Part shown: piece after piece, positions 1 through 7,955 of the stretch
How positions within the stretch are numbered: position 1 is the first letter of the stretch
Layout of the letters: every line of letters begins with the position of its first letter
From: JAICLK01 sp963742655
GTDB taxonomy: Bacteria > Patescibacteriota > Saccharimonadia > Saccharimonadales > UBA4665
Length of the DNA: 64,000 nt
Reading direction: 5' to 3'
Assembly: GCA_963742655.1 (NCBI GenBank)
Contig: CAVUMM010000008.1
Location: forward strand, 124,001-188,000
The notes under the pieces: model-generated
What the model was told of the DNA's origin: nothing
What the model saw: the letters and a program-made list of their open reading frames with translations, nothing else
Databases searched by the model: none
Made by a program: the position numbers and the translations under genes

Positions 1-1092
1 GGTTTAAGCGGCGGTGTTGACTCGTCGGTAACGGCCGCTCTGTTGAAAGAGCAGGGCTATGACGTCACGGGCGTGTACATGAAAAATTGGAGCCAGGACC
101 TACCGGGAATGGTTTGCCCGTGGAAACAGGATTACCAAGACGCCAAGCGCGTGGCCGTTCATTTGGGTATTCCGTTTAAAATGTACGATTTCGAAGCGGA
201 ATATCGCCACTTGGTGGTGGATTATATGATTGCCGAATATCGGGCGGGCCGCACACCGAATCCGGACATCATGTGCAACCAAGAGGTGAAGTTTAAGCTT
301 TTTCTAGAAACGGCTTTGGCGGACGGGGCGGATATGATTGCCACCGGTCACTATGCTCGGATAGTAGCTAGTAGTTCGGAGTTAGTAGCTGGCAGAAGCG
401 ACCCCCCAGCTACTAGCTACCAGCTACCAACTACTGCTTTATTTGCCGGTTTGGATAAAGAAAAAGACCAATCGTATTTTCTGTACAGGGTTTCGGGGTC
501 TGCGCTGGCACGCAGCCTGATGCCGATCGGGGAATACCACAAATCCGAAGTTCGTGCGATGGCTCGGAAATTCGAGTTGTCGACAGCAGATAAAAAAGAC
601 AGCCAGGGAATTTGTTTTGTAGGTAAAGTCGGTATCAAAGACTTTTTACTGCACGAGATCGGGCCACAGCCGCACGGTGCAATTATCGACCAGCACGGTA
701 AAGTAATTGGCGAACACGACGGCGCATTATTTTACACCATCGGCCAACGTCACGGCTTGCAAGTCGGCGGCGGCTTACCGTTTTACGTGACCGGCAAAGA
801 TATGGACAAAAATATCGTATACGTCACGACCGACCTGCAGGATGATAACCTGTGGAGCAAACAGTTGCGCTTAACCAACATGCATTGGATTAATGGAGAG
901 CCCGCGACCGGTAAAAATCTGCAGGTACGCAGTCGCTACCGCGCGCCGCTGGTGCCAGTCACTGCTATCGAAAAACAAAGTAATGATACGTGGCGGCTTA
1001 CATTAGCCGAAGACATTCGCGCTGTCACCCCTGGACAGTCGGCGGTGGTTTATGACGGCGAACACTGCCTCGGCGGCGGCATCGTAGCGTAG
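1..1092 (+). CDS. mnmA: tRNA-specific 2-thiouridylase MnmA (5' end outside window)
   Basis: Transfers activated sulfur to U34 of tRNAs for Lys, Glu and Gln, in the cytoplasm, using ATP. The frame is open from base 1, so the true start lies upstream; the first internal TTG at 43 is not the start. The PP-loop SGGVDSS is residues 3-9 of the visible part. The two catalytic cysteines are visible at residue 92 (in NPDIMCN) and 205 (in GICFVG), with the family motifs TGHYARI and KDQSYFL. About 25 residues between TGHYARI and LFAGLDKEKDQSYFL are extra compared with the usual family spacing and are encoded by an imperfect inverted repeat (363-435). Function is sure; the insertion is unusual but keeps the frame. 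Confidence 0.96.
   Translation, partial: GLSGGVDSSVTAALLKEQGYDVTGVYMKNWSQDLPGMVCPWKQDYQDAKRVAVHLGIPFKMYDFEAEYRHLVVDYMIAEYRAGRTPNPDIMCNQEVKFKLFLETALADGADMIATGHYARIVASSSELVAGRSDPPATSYQLPTTALFAGLDKEKDQSYFLYRVSGSALARSLMPIGEYHKSEVRAMARKFELSTADKKDSQGICFVGKVGIKDFLLHEIGPQPHGAIIDQHGKVIGEHDGALFYTIGQRHGLQVGGGLPFYVTGKDMDKNIVYVTTDLQDDNLWSKQLRLTNMHWINGEPATGKNLQVRSRYRAPLVPVTAIEKQSNDTWRLTLAEDIRAVTPGQSAVVYDGEHCLGGGIVA
363..435. repeat. Imperfect inverted repeat inserted in frame in mnmA
   Basis: The left arm (363-392) and right arm (406-435) are near reverse complements, built from tagtagctgg/ccagctacta-like words, around a 13-base loop. The stretch lies inside the mnmA frame and adds residues where the family has a short loop. 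It looks like a small palindromic element that landed in a permissive loop. No second copy is seen in this window. Confidence 0.7.
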
Positions 1093-1185
1093 TATATTGT
1101 ATAGTTGCATTACTTTTGTATGGAATTGCTAAAATTACAAATATTATGTACGATACCTTTATGATAACTGTGCGGAGTATGGTAT

Positions 1186-2415
1186 ATGTTCAGGCGACGC
1201 GAACAAGCTGAAGGGTTGCCATTGCCTGGTGTTGCTGGCATTGCGGCAGGAATGGCGCGACAGGCCCACGCTGCGTATCAGGACCATGTGACCGGCGAAG
1301 AAGTTCAGGCGGCTTTAGAGCTCACCTTTGCTGAAAGAATACAAGGTGGGCCCGGTCACCATGACGATGCATCTGCGGTTGCTCTACGCGATACGGCTAT
1401 GTGGATTGCCCGAGCGCAAGAAGCGCGGACGGCAAGAACTAAACGTAGAACTTGGTTTGCAGTCATTGCAGGCGGAACAGCGCTCTCACTATTAGCGGCT
1501 ACGGGCGGTGCTGCTTACTATTTTTGGCGGCATGCCGGATCGGCATTTGCGCCGAGCATTTCGCGGACTGTAGATAATCGGGTTACTATCTCCGATGCGC
1601 TTAGGAGCATGCGCCTGAGCGATGATGCCGAGATTATCACCGCAAATGGTTACGGGAAAGCGCTGGTGTCCAGCGATATCGGAACGGCATGCGTGGGCGA
1701 CCACTGTGCTGTTCGCTCGCTGCAAGAAAACTCAGGTGCGGAAATCGACAGTGATTTACTGGTCCGGTTGGCTGGCGGCTCCGTAACGCTCAATACCGTT
1801 AAAGAGCAGGGCACCGACGCTTGGTACGTTCATGCTAACGTTGACGTTGATGGGCTCAGTACTCATTTGAGCGATGAACACTACAAATCCATTGGCCCGC
1901 AGGATAGCCGAAGTGCACGGGCTTTCAGTGTATTTTTCGACTCGGACCCGCAAGGCCGCGAAGTAAAAGCCGAAGATATTGCAGCGGCCAGCTATAAGGC
2001 CTCGTGCACCCAGCCGATATACCAGGTCCTGGTGCCCGCTGTCGCAGCCTATATACGTCATCAAATAAAAGAATATGCTCTGCCACTTGTGCAGGAGCGC
2101 AACCCGAAAGAATACCAACGGATGCTTAGCATGTATAATGCACCGCTTCATCTGCAATTTTTTGAACGCGGGCAACAGGGTGCGAACGAAAGCCGGCTTG
2201 CAGAGATTACACCCGGCAGCATAGCCGGCATTACGTTTAGACAGCCAAAGCGATACAAATCCGACACGGTAACCTTTACTTTACCGGGCATGGACACGCT
2301 CGGACAGGAAGTCGACGCTTCGCTTTCGGTGGCAAAAAATTGTGTGCCTACTCCGGCAACCAAAAAACAGCTGGCCCAGTATGCCGGCGCCGGCGCATAT
2401 GTCGTTGGTCAGTAA
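1186..2415 (+). CDS. Single-pass membrane protein of unknown function
   Basis: 409 residues that I do not recognise. A cytoplasmic N-terminal part of about 85 residues, with arginine-rich TARTKRRTW just before the membrane, is followed by one membrane segment at about 90-113. An extracytoplasmic region of about 295 residues follows; it contains cysteine pairs such as GTACVGDHC that could form disulfides. There is no lipobox and no known catalytic motif. ATG at 1186 has a weak GGAG upstream. It stands alone between mnmA and a convergent gene. The topology (basic N-tail, one helix, large outer domain) is shared with the proteins at 5021 and 6571, which suggests an envelope or cell-surface role; this is inference. 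Confidence 0.75.
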   Translation: MFRRREQAEGLPLPGVAGIAAGMARQAHAAYQDHVTGEEVQAALELTFAERIQGGPGHHDDASAVALRDTAMWIARAQEARTARTKRRTWFAVIAGGTALSLLAATGGAAYYFWRHAGSAFAPSISRTVDNRVTISDALRSMRLSDDAEIITANGYGKALVSSDIGTACVGDHCAVRSLQENSGAEIDSDLLVRLAGGSVTLNTVKEQGTDAWYVHANVDVDGLSTHLSDEHYKSIGPQDSRSARAFSVFFDSDPQGREVKAEDIAAASYKASCTQPIYQVLVPAVAAYIRHQIKEYALPLVQERNPKEYQRMLSMYNAPLHLQFFERGQQGANESRLAEITPGSIAGITFRQPKRYKSDTVTFTLPGMDTLGQEVDASLSVAKNCVPTPATKKQLAQYAGAGAYVVGQ

Positions 2416-2434
2416 TCTGAAGCTCAAACCCTGT

Positions 2435-2456
2435 CATTCCAGCGCAGGCTGGAATG
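2435..2456. terminator. Perfect 9-bp hairpin between convergent genes
   Basis: CATTCCAGC, a GCAG loop and GCTGGAATG form a perfect stem between the ends of the plus-strand gene (2415) and the minus-strand gene (2489). There is no clear T tract. It may act as a bidirectional transcription barrier, or it may be a REP-like palindrome of the CATTCCAGC type that is common in bacteria. Confidence 0.55.
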
Positions 2457-2488
2457 GCGAAGACCGCATCATTCATCCTTCGCAAGTA

Positions 2489-4999
2489 CTACTGAGAGTG
2501 CGAACCGGCTTGATTGCCGCTATTAGGTGGAGTAGATGGCTGTAATCTATGGGCCGTAAGGCCAGGGAGCGTGTGGATTGATGTTGTGCTCGCTGCAGTT
2601 CTATGAGCATGCTGAGCAGATGATCCGTGCGTTTTGGCCGGATGCTGCAATCTGGTTGGATACACGATGTTTGGAACTTGGACATAGATCGCGTGCGGGC
2701 TGGAGTATATCAGATCCTTAGGCGGGATATGCAAATCATCGTGATCGCCCGGACTGAAGATCAGGCTTGCTTTCAATGGATAGTACTTAAGAATTTCATC
2801 AAGACGTATTTCCAGCCTGTACAGATATGTTTGCGAAGGAATGCCTGCCCATTCATAATTGCCAGGATAATCCTGATAGTTGGCGATGGCTTCCAGCACT
2901 TGTTCGGCGGTAGAATGCGGATCGGCCAGGATGTGCGCAATCCGAGTCTGGTATGGATCTAGAATATTCAGGACAGTCGCAGTTACGCCGTCGTCAAAAG
3001 ATTTATAGGATTGTTTTCCAATTGGACTGTGTTCGCCGCGAATAAGTTGCGGCTTGTTGATGCTCGTGTTTAACGGGTTCCATCTGTCGTGATTCTTGAT
3101 GTCGCCACCTTCGCCGTAAATCCATGCGACCATTGCAAAGACGTGTTCTTCGGTTAATACATGGCTTTCTGGCACGTTCATTTTTGCTGCCAATGCCTTG
3201 AGCAGCTGGACACTGAACATCTCTATGCTGTATGGTGGTTTTTCGCCGCTGCGCCATACCTCGCCAGCGTAACCAGGGCCGGAGCCAGATTCCGGTTGTT
3301 GCCCAGGATGTTCGGGGGCGGGTCCGGTGACGCCAGGCCAAACAATCCCTGCTGCGCTGCCGCCATCTCCTCCGTTGCCGAGCACCGGGAATTGAGGCTG
3401 CGGGCTGGCTGGCGCGGAGTGATGGGTATGGCTGGGTTGCCCCGCCCCATGCGACTTATGGTCATGATGAAACAAGCTTCCGAATGCCGCGATGTAGTTG
3501 GAATTATGATTAATGTCGTAGGTGTCTCGATTCAACGTGTAAGTATTTCCATCATCGCCGGCAATGAATGTGATTGAACCGGTTTTCCTATCCATATGTA
3601 CCACGATGCCGACGTGATCAATCAGGCCATTGCCGTGGTTACTCAGAAACACAACATCGCCGGCTTCAGGTATTCGTGCGCCCGGACTGTAATCCCAAAA
3701 GGTGCCATGTTCTTGGAACACTTGTTGCAGTGTGAGCTGATTAATTGACGAAGAACCGGGCAGATTGGCTGCCCTGATATGAAGGGATGTGTCTGCTGGA
3801 TCTCCGCCGGGAAGTGGGTGATGTGCAATTTCGAACGCACGACTAACCAGGATTGCGCACCATGGAGTATAGCTGTTCACATGAGCATACTGCATCAGGC
3901 TTTCCCACATGCCCGATCCGGGATGGTCATTATAAAGCTGCTCAGCTGCGCCGACAATTTGATTGCGGACGTGTTGTTGGCGCGCGGCCGCAGCGGCTTC
4001 GGGCGACTGCGAGGGATGCGATGGCGCGGCTGGATGCTCGCCGGTTGTTGGCAGAGTGGGTGCGTAGGGTTGCAGAAACCCAAAGGTCGGCACCGTGCCT
4101 GGTCCGGGGTTGTCATCACTTATTGAACGCTCACGCGTTGTTTGTTGCGCCAGAGTGTGCGGTGCTGCTGGTGATGTGCGGTTAATGTCTGCCGTGGATT
4201 CCGAGCCAAACGGCAATTGCGGATGAAATGCCGTGCCGTGTTCGCCCGGCAAAGCGCCGGAAAGTATCACATTCGCCAATGGGTAATCACCCAAGTCTGT
4301 AGTTATCATCCTTGCGCCTTGACGATTTTTCCAGACGCTGCGGACCATGCCGACTTCGATGTTGCCTGCATCGGTGCGGAACATTACGCCATTTCCATCT
4401 TCGGGTGTCGGAGCACCGAGTGTGTTTGCCCAGACGCTGCCGTGCTCGTTCCTGTACCAATTGTCGAAACCAACGAGGCTTTGCCGGGCATTTTGGTCAG
4501 GTACCATAATGTCGTGCCCAATCTGCAAAGCTCTTGGCGCGACGTTTCGATTCATAGCCTGCACCGTTCCGCGAGCAAGCCCCCATTCGTCCTCAAGTCC
4601 ATCGAAAGTTATTCCAGCATGGACTTCATGACGAACTTCGTGGCCGATGCCCGCGGTATTTGCTTGAGTAGCCTGGGTTTCTCGTTGTGCTGCGGGCCGG
4701 CCAGTTGATGTTCTGCTGGTATGCGGATACAAACTCGCAGCATCAAGTACGAGTTCGTTTGTGCCGCCGGCCACACGATAATGTGGTGCTGGTGAATGCA
4801 CCAGTGCGGCAGGGGATGTGTAGGTCACCGCAGCCAACGCGACTGGCACGGATGCTGCCAAATATTGCACGACAAGTGATCGATCCGGGCCCACGAAGCG
4901 CTGCTCGCCTAAAACGTCCAGTTCATTCTGCGGTGGAGCAAACTCGCGACCCAGACTTAATGCGAGTTGTTCATCCGGGAATGAGTTTTTTGTGTCCAT
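2489..4999 (-). CDS. Large cell-wall hydrolase: LysM-like, CHAP and glucosaminidase-like regions
   Basis: 836 residues, probably exported, acting on peptidoglycan of the cell itself or of a host. A weakly hydrophobic stretch (41-63) near the N terminus could be a signal or anchor. A LysM-like segment is at about 122-168. After a Pro/Ser-rich linker comes a CHAP-type amidase/peptidase region (about 345-510) with candidate catalytic Cys381 (TPWCAIL) and His462 (DHVGIVVH). After a His/Pro/Gly-rich linker, about 590-735 (AMVAWIYGEGGDIKNHDRWN) resembles a glucosaminidase or lysozyme-like domain. The C-terminal 85 residues are low complexity. The ATG at 4999 has AGGAAAG upstream and lies 21 bases after the gene at 5021-6370, so the two form an operon. 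The CHAP call is solid; the C-terminal domain is tentative. Confidence 0.82.
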   Translation of the reverse strand: MDTKNSFPDEQLALSLGREFAPPQNELDVLGEQRFVGPDRSLVVQYLAASVPVALAAVTYTSPAALVHSPAPHYRVAGGTNELVLDAASLYPHTSRTSTGRPAAQRETQATQANTAGIGHEVRHEVHAGITFDGLEDEWGLARGTVQAMNRNVAPRALQIGHDIMVPDQNARQSLVGFDNWYRNEHGSVWANTLGAPTPEDGNGVMFRTDAGNIEVGMVRSVWKNRQGARMITTDLGDYPLANVILSGALPGEHGTAFHPQLPFGSESTADINRTSPAAPHTLAQQTTRERSISDDNPGPGTVPTFGFLQPYAPTLPTTGEHPAAPSHPSQSPEAAAAARQQHVRNQIVGAAEQLYNDHPGSGMWESLMQYAHVNSYTPWCAILVSRAFEIAHHPLPGGDPADTSLHIRAANLPGSSSINQLTLQQVFQEHGTFWDYSPGARIPEAGDVVFLSNHGNGLIDHVGIVVHMDRKTGSITFIAGDDGNTYTLNRDTYDINHNSNYIAAFGSLFHHDHKSHGAGQPSHTHHSAPASPQPQFPVLGNGGDGGSAAGIVWPGVTGPAPEHPGQQPESGSGPGYAGEVWRSGEKPPYSIEMFSVQLLKALAAKMNVPESHVLTEEHVFAMVAWIYGEGGDIKNHDRWNPLNTSINKPQLIRGEHSPIGKQSYKSFDDGVTATVLNILDPYQTRIAHILADPHSTAEQVLEAIANYQDYPGNYEWAGIPSQTYLYRLEIRLDEILKYYPLKASLIFSPGDHDDLHIPPKDLIYSSPHAIYVQVPNIVYPTRLQHPAKTHGSSAQHAHRTAASTTSIHTLPGLTAHRLQPSTPPNSGNQAGSHSQ

Positions 5000-5020
5000 T
5001 TCAGCAAACTTTCCTATAGA

Positions 5021-6370
5021 CTATCCGTTTTCTTTTTGCGGGCCGGGCAACATGTGTGCGGCTGATAATTGCGGTATCACTCCTGGCCCCGGATTTTGGC
5101 TCGTGCCGTACACGTGTCTTCGATAATTATTGTTATAAACTTCCAATTTGCTAAAGGCAGGATTGCTGGGATTTGTCCAATCCTTGAAAATTCCTAGCGC
5201 TTGTTGACCTATCGCTTGAGCATTGTCACGGCTAGTTCCGAGCCGTTCCGCCAAATAGGTAAAGTACGCTTCTACGCCGTCGGCAATCACCTGTTGCTCT
5301 GGGTCGTCCTTGTGCTGGGCAAAGAATCGGGCCATAAACGTATTGATATCCAGGTCTTCAGCCAGCAATACGGTGTTAGAATCTTCTAGATTAGGAGCCA
5401 GCTCCGGCAGGCCAAAACCCTGCTCGGTATTATTTTTATTTAATTGTGCCACTTCTGCGCCCAACATTGATTGCGGCATTGGTACAACAGCTTTCGGCCA
5501 GCCGCCAAACAGAAGTATGGCGAGTTCGCCGATTCGAACTTCACGTTTGTCGAAGATAACATTTCGCTCGTCGCCATTTGCGGGGATATCCGGCGCTTCA
5601 ATGCGCGGGTCGATTGCGGCTTGGCCTGCCTGAGTCTGCCAAGCACTGATGATGTGTAAGTTGTCCCACGCCGGCGCTTCGCCCGAGGCGACAACTGCGT
5701 GCCTGCGCCGGCTATTTTCGAAGGCATTAACCGCGACGACGCCAGTAATAAACAAACTAACCGCAGCGACGCCTGCGACTACCGCCAGCGCTCTTCGTCG
5801 GAATCTGCGCTCTTCCGGGCTTCGCGGACTTTTCGGCACCGATTCTCTGACAGGTCTTGCAGGCCTTGCCGGTCTATCCGCAGGACGCGCTGAAGGTCTT
5901 GCTGCCGATGGTGCTGCCGGCCGTAACGGCGGCCGGCCTGTCGGTCTGGGTAATCGAGGGCCGGGCTGTGCTTGTCCAGGCCCAACATAACGGGCTTGAG
6001 CTGGACTTGAATTTCCATGCGGCCTTGGAGCCCGGCGCGTATGGGGCGCAGGCTGTGCGGGTCCGCCTGGTTGGGGCAGCAATCTATATGTCTGTATTCC
6101 ACCAACAGTGCCGTTAGGCTGTAAACGGAGATTGGCCGAGTCTTCTATAGGTTCAAATCCGGGCACTCCCGCGGCCGCAAGGTCCCCTGAAGATAATCGA
6201 ACGCCTCGCTCGTGAACAACAGCTTGCAAGTTGGCAAGAAAGGCATCGCCGGCACCTGGACCGTAAGTTACTTCCAGAGATCGTGCGTAGGCCTCTACAT
6301 CAGAAATACTCCACTGCACTTCGTCTATTCGAAGTTCCGGTCCAGGTTGTTGTGGGCGTTGAGGGCGCAT
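5021..6370 (-). CDS. Pro/Arg-rich single-pass membrane protein, first gene of a wall-hydrolase operon
   Basis: 449 residues from the ATG at 6370, chosen because GGAG stands 10 bases upstream; a GTG 42 bases earlier is also open. A cytoplasmic N-terminal part of about 190 residues is very rich in proline, arginine and alanine from about residue 100, and ends in basic ERRFRRR. One membrane segment follows at about 193-216. The outer region of about 230 residues has no motif I recognise. It is co-transcribed with the LysM/CHAP protein downstream (21-base gap), so it may anchor, export or regulate that hydrolase; this is inferred from context. Confidence 0.75.
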   Translation of the reverse strand: MRPQRPQQPGPELRIDEVQWSISDVEAYARSLEVTYGPGAGDAFLANLQAVVHERGVRLSSGDLAAAGVPGFEPIEDSANLRLQPNGTVGGIQTYRLLPQPGGPAQPAPHTRRAPRPHGNSSPAQARYVGPGQAQPGPRLPRPTGRPPLRPAAPSAARPSARPADRPARPARPVRESVPKSPRSPEERRFRRRALAVVAGVAAVSLFITGVVAVNAFENSRRRHAVVASGEAPAWDNLHIISAWQTQAGQAAIDPRIEAPDIPANGDERNVIFDKREVRIGELAILLFGGWPKAVVPMPQSMLGAEVAQLNKNNTEQGFGLPELAPNLEDSNTVLLAEDLDINTFMARFFAQHKDDPEQQVIADGVEAYFTYLAERLGTSRDNAQAIGQQALGIFKDWTNPSNPAFSKLEVYNNNYRRHVYGTSQNPGPGVIPQLSAAHMLPGPQKENG

Positions 6371-6570
6371 CTTATTAAAGCTCCGTTGGCACTTTTTAGT
6401 ATTAGTACCCACATTGAAGCGCCAAAGTTATATATATAATGCCACGCAACGAGTATAAAAACAAGCATTAGAATATAATATTGCAAAAATAACGAATTGT
6501 AATTTTAGCGGCAAACAAACGGAGTAGCATTTGATAGTAATACAATAAAGTAGTATACTTATCAAGTATT
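6371..6570. other. Divergent AT-rich promoter region
   Basis: 200 bases separate the divergent starts at 6370 (minus) and 6571 (plus). The stretch is AT-rich and contains a run of alternating TA at about 6429-6440 that could supply the minus-strand -10 box. The plus-strand promoter is listed separately. No RNA or small gene is evident. Confidence 0.5.
6531..6559 (+). promoter_or_regulatory. Sigma-70-type promoter, near-leaderless
   Basis: TTGATA (6531-6536), a 17-base spacer and TATACT (6554-6559). The -10 box ends 11 bases before the ATG at 6571, so the 5' UTR would be only about 4 bases and there is no Shine-Dalgarno. Confidence 0.8.
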
Positions 6571-7590
6571 ATGAGTGCCTTAGGAGCAGGCGGCTTCGAA
6601 AGCGGCCATGAACAGGAAGTTGAAGATGGCCCAGCCGCGTTAGTTATACAACGGCTGGATGCCTTGCATGGTCGTGTCGGAGACCCGGCGCCTATACCAG
6701 CTGGAGTCGCAGAAGAGGCGCCGGACGAACAAGATCTTGGCGAGCCGCGACGTAGGCTTCGAGTACTTCCAGGCGGGCTAGTGGGCGGCGTAGTTAGCGT
6801 TACGACATCGATACCAGTCGTACCCGAAGGGTTGAGGCGCTGGAGCCAGGTTGTGTTACGAAAAGTCACTCCGCAAAATGCTCAACCTCAGCAAGAGTCA
6901 CCTATTCCGGAAGAGACGCCTCCTCGGCCATCACACCTGCGTCCTGTTCTGCCAGACGAACTACCACCTCCGCGCCCATTGCGTTCTCATCCTGGCGAGC
7001 CGCATACATTTCCACCGCGATCCCATCCTGATGATGGCGGACGTCAATGGTGGGAGCCCCGGCCTGCCCAAGTCCCGCCATTGCCAGAAGAGCCACGCGA
7101 TCAATACCCGAAATATTTTGATCCTAATTCACAGTTAATTCCCAAACCTGGACGCTTCATATTTATTGGCGTTGGCGCAAGTGCTTTGGCTCTTGCGGGT
7201 GGCTTATACTTTTGGTTGGACAATCCTTTTAGTGGCGCAGAAAGCGGAGCAAACATGCAGCCGACCACAAGCGCGTCTCCGACAGCTGGAGCCAGTCAAC
7301 AAACTGGCGGTGCGCCGAGCGGGGCTGAAACGCACGTTACGTGTACTGAAAATCCGGCCGATAAATTTTTAGGCTCCACAGAAAACATTGAGTTTACTTG
7401 CGGTACAGAAAATACCTGGACCGTGCTGATCCACGGCAACGGCACGTCATTCGTCGAACCGCATGGCTGGCATGATTCCGTAAGCATCGTCCCGGGCCAG
7501 TTCGAGAATGTTGGCGGCGTGAACGTGGAGCTTGTCGAAACGAAAAACGGTGACGATGTTACGGCGGCCGAATTAGTATTTAGAAACTAG
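6571..7590 (+). CDS. Pro-rich single-pass membrane protein of unknown function
   Basis: 339 residues that I do not recognise. The N-terminal 190 residues are rich in Pro, Glu and Arg and presumably disordered. A membrane segment lies at about 195-215, followed by a Ser/Thr/Ala linker and a C-terminal outer domain of about 90 residues with two cysteines (HVTCTEN, FTCGTEN) that may form a disulfide. A promoter ends 11 bases before this ATG, which fixes the start. An antisense frame over the first part is open but has no better support. Divergent from the envelope operon at 2489-6370; similar topology suggests a surface role. Confidence 0.72.
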   Translation: MSALGAGGFESGHEQEVEDGPAALVIQRLDALHGRVGDPAPIPAGVAEEAPDEQDLGEPRRRLRVLPGGLVGGVVSVTTSIPVVPEGLRRWSQVVLRKVTPQNAQPQQESPIPEETPPRPSHLRPVLPDELPPPRPLRSHPGEPHTFPPRSHPDDGGRQWWEPRPAQVPPLPEEPRDQYPKYFDPNSQLIPKPGRFIFIGVGASALALAGGLYFWLDNPFSGAESGANMQPTTSASPTAGASQQTGGAPSGAETHVTCTENPADKFLGSTENIEFTCGTENTWTVLIHGNGTSFVEPHGWHDSVSIVPGQFENVGGVNVELVETKNGDDVTAAELVFRN

Positions 7591-7683
7591 ACAATCGTGG
7601 TGATTGGATTTTGTCAGAGGGGCAGGCGATTGACATCTGTTGTTCATAAGTATAAACTGATTGCAAAGCGTTGACCGGGATTA

Positions 7684-7934
7684 AGGATAGTCGGCGATTC
7701 AAAGAGAACTCATGGTTGGTGAAAATGAGTATCAAAGCTAGTCCTAAGCCACCCGCGAGCAGCCTGCGATGAGCAGTGCCGGCAGCTCAGCCGTTACATG
7801 AGACGCTGAAGATAATTCAGCTAGCGAGGCCAGCCACAGTGATGCGGCGGCAAAGACAAGATGGTACCGCGAGAAACCTCGTTCTTGTCAAACATTTTAC
7901 TGATGGAGTAATGTTTGGCAGTAACGAGGTTTTA
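7684..7934 (+). promoter_or_regulatory. T-box leader for alaS (Ala specifier, transcription termination)
   Basis: A tRNA-sensing leader in the 365-base gap before alaS. The T-box core TGGTACCGCG is at 7862-7871. The antiterminator pairs GACAAG (7855-7860) with CTTGTC (7884-7889), with the inner CGAG/CTCG helix above the bulge. The competing terminator pairs AAACCTCGTT (7874-7883) with AACGAGGTTT (7923-7932) and runs into TTTTAATTTTAG. Stem I is visible as AGGA/TCCT (7684-7687, 7742-7745) and ACTCAT/ATGAGT (7708-7713, 7725-7730). A GCT followed by A (7737-7740) sits where the specifier should be and reads as alanine. The T of TGGT matches discriminator base A73 of tRNA-Ala. Low charged tRNA-Ala should raise alaS expression. 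Confidence 0.88.
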
Positions 7935-7955
7935 ATTTTAGCTAAGGAGTGACAC

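Noticed and set aside
6468..6869. Minus-strand frame of 133 codons over the start of the gene at 6571
   Set aside because: It lies antisense to a better supported gene with a clear promoter, and its low-complexity text looks like a shadow.
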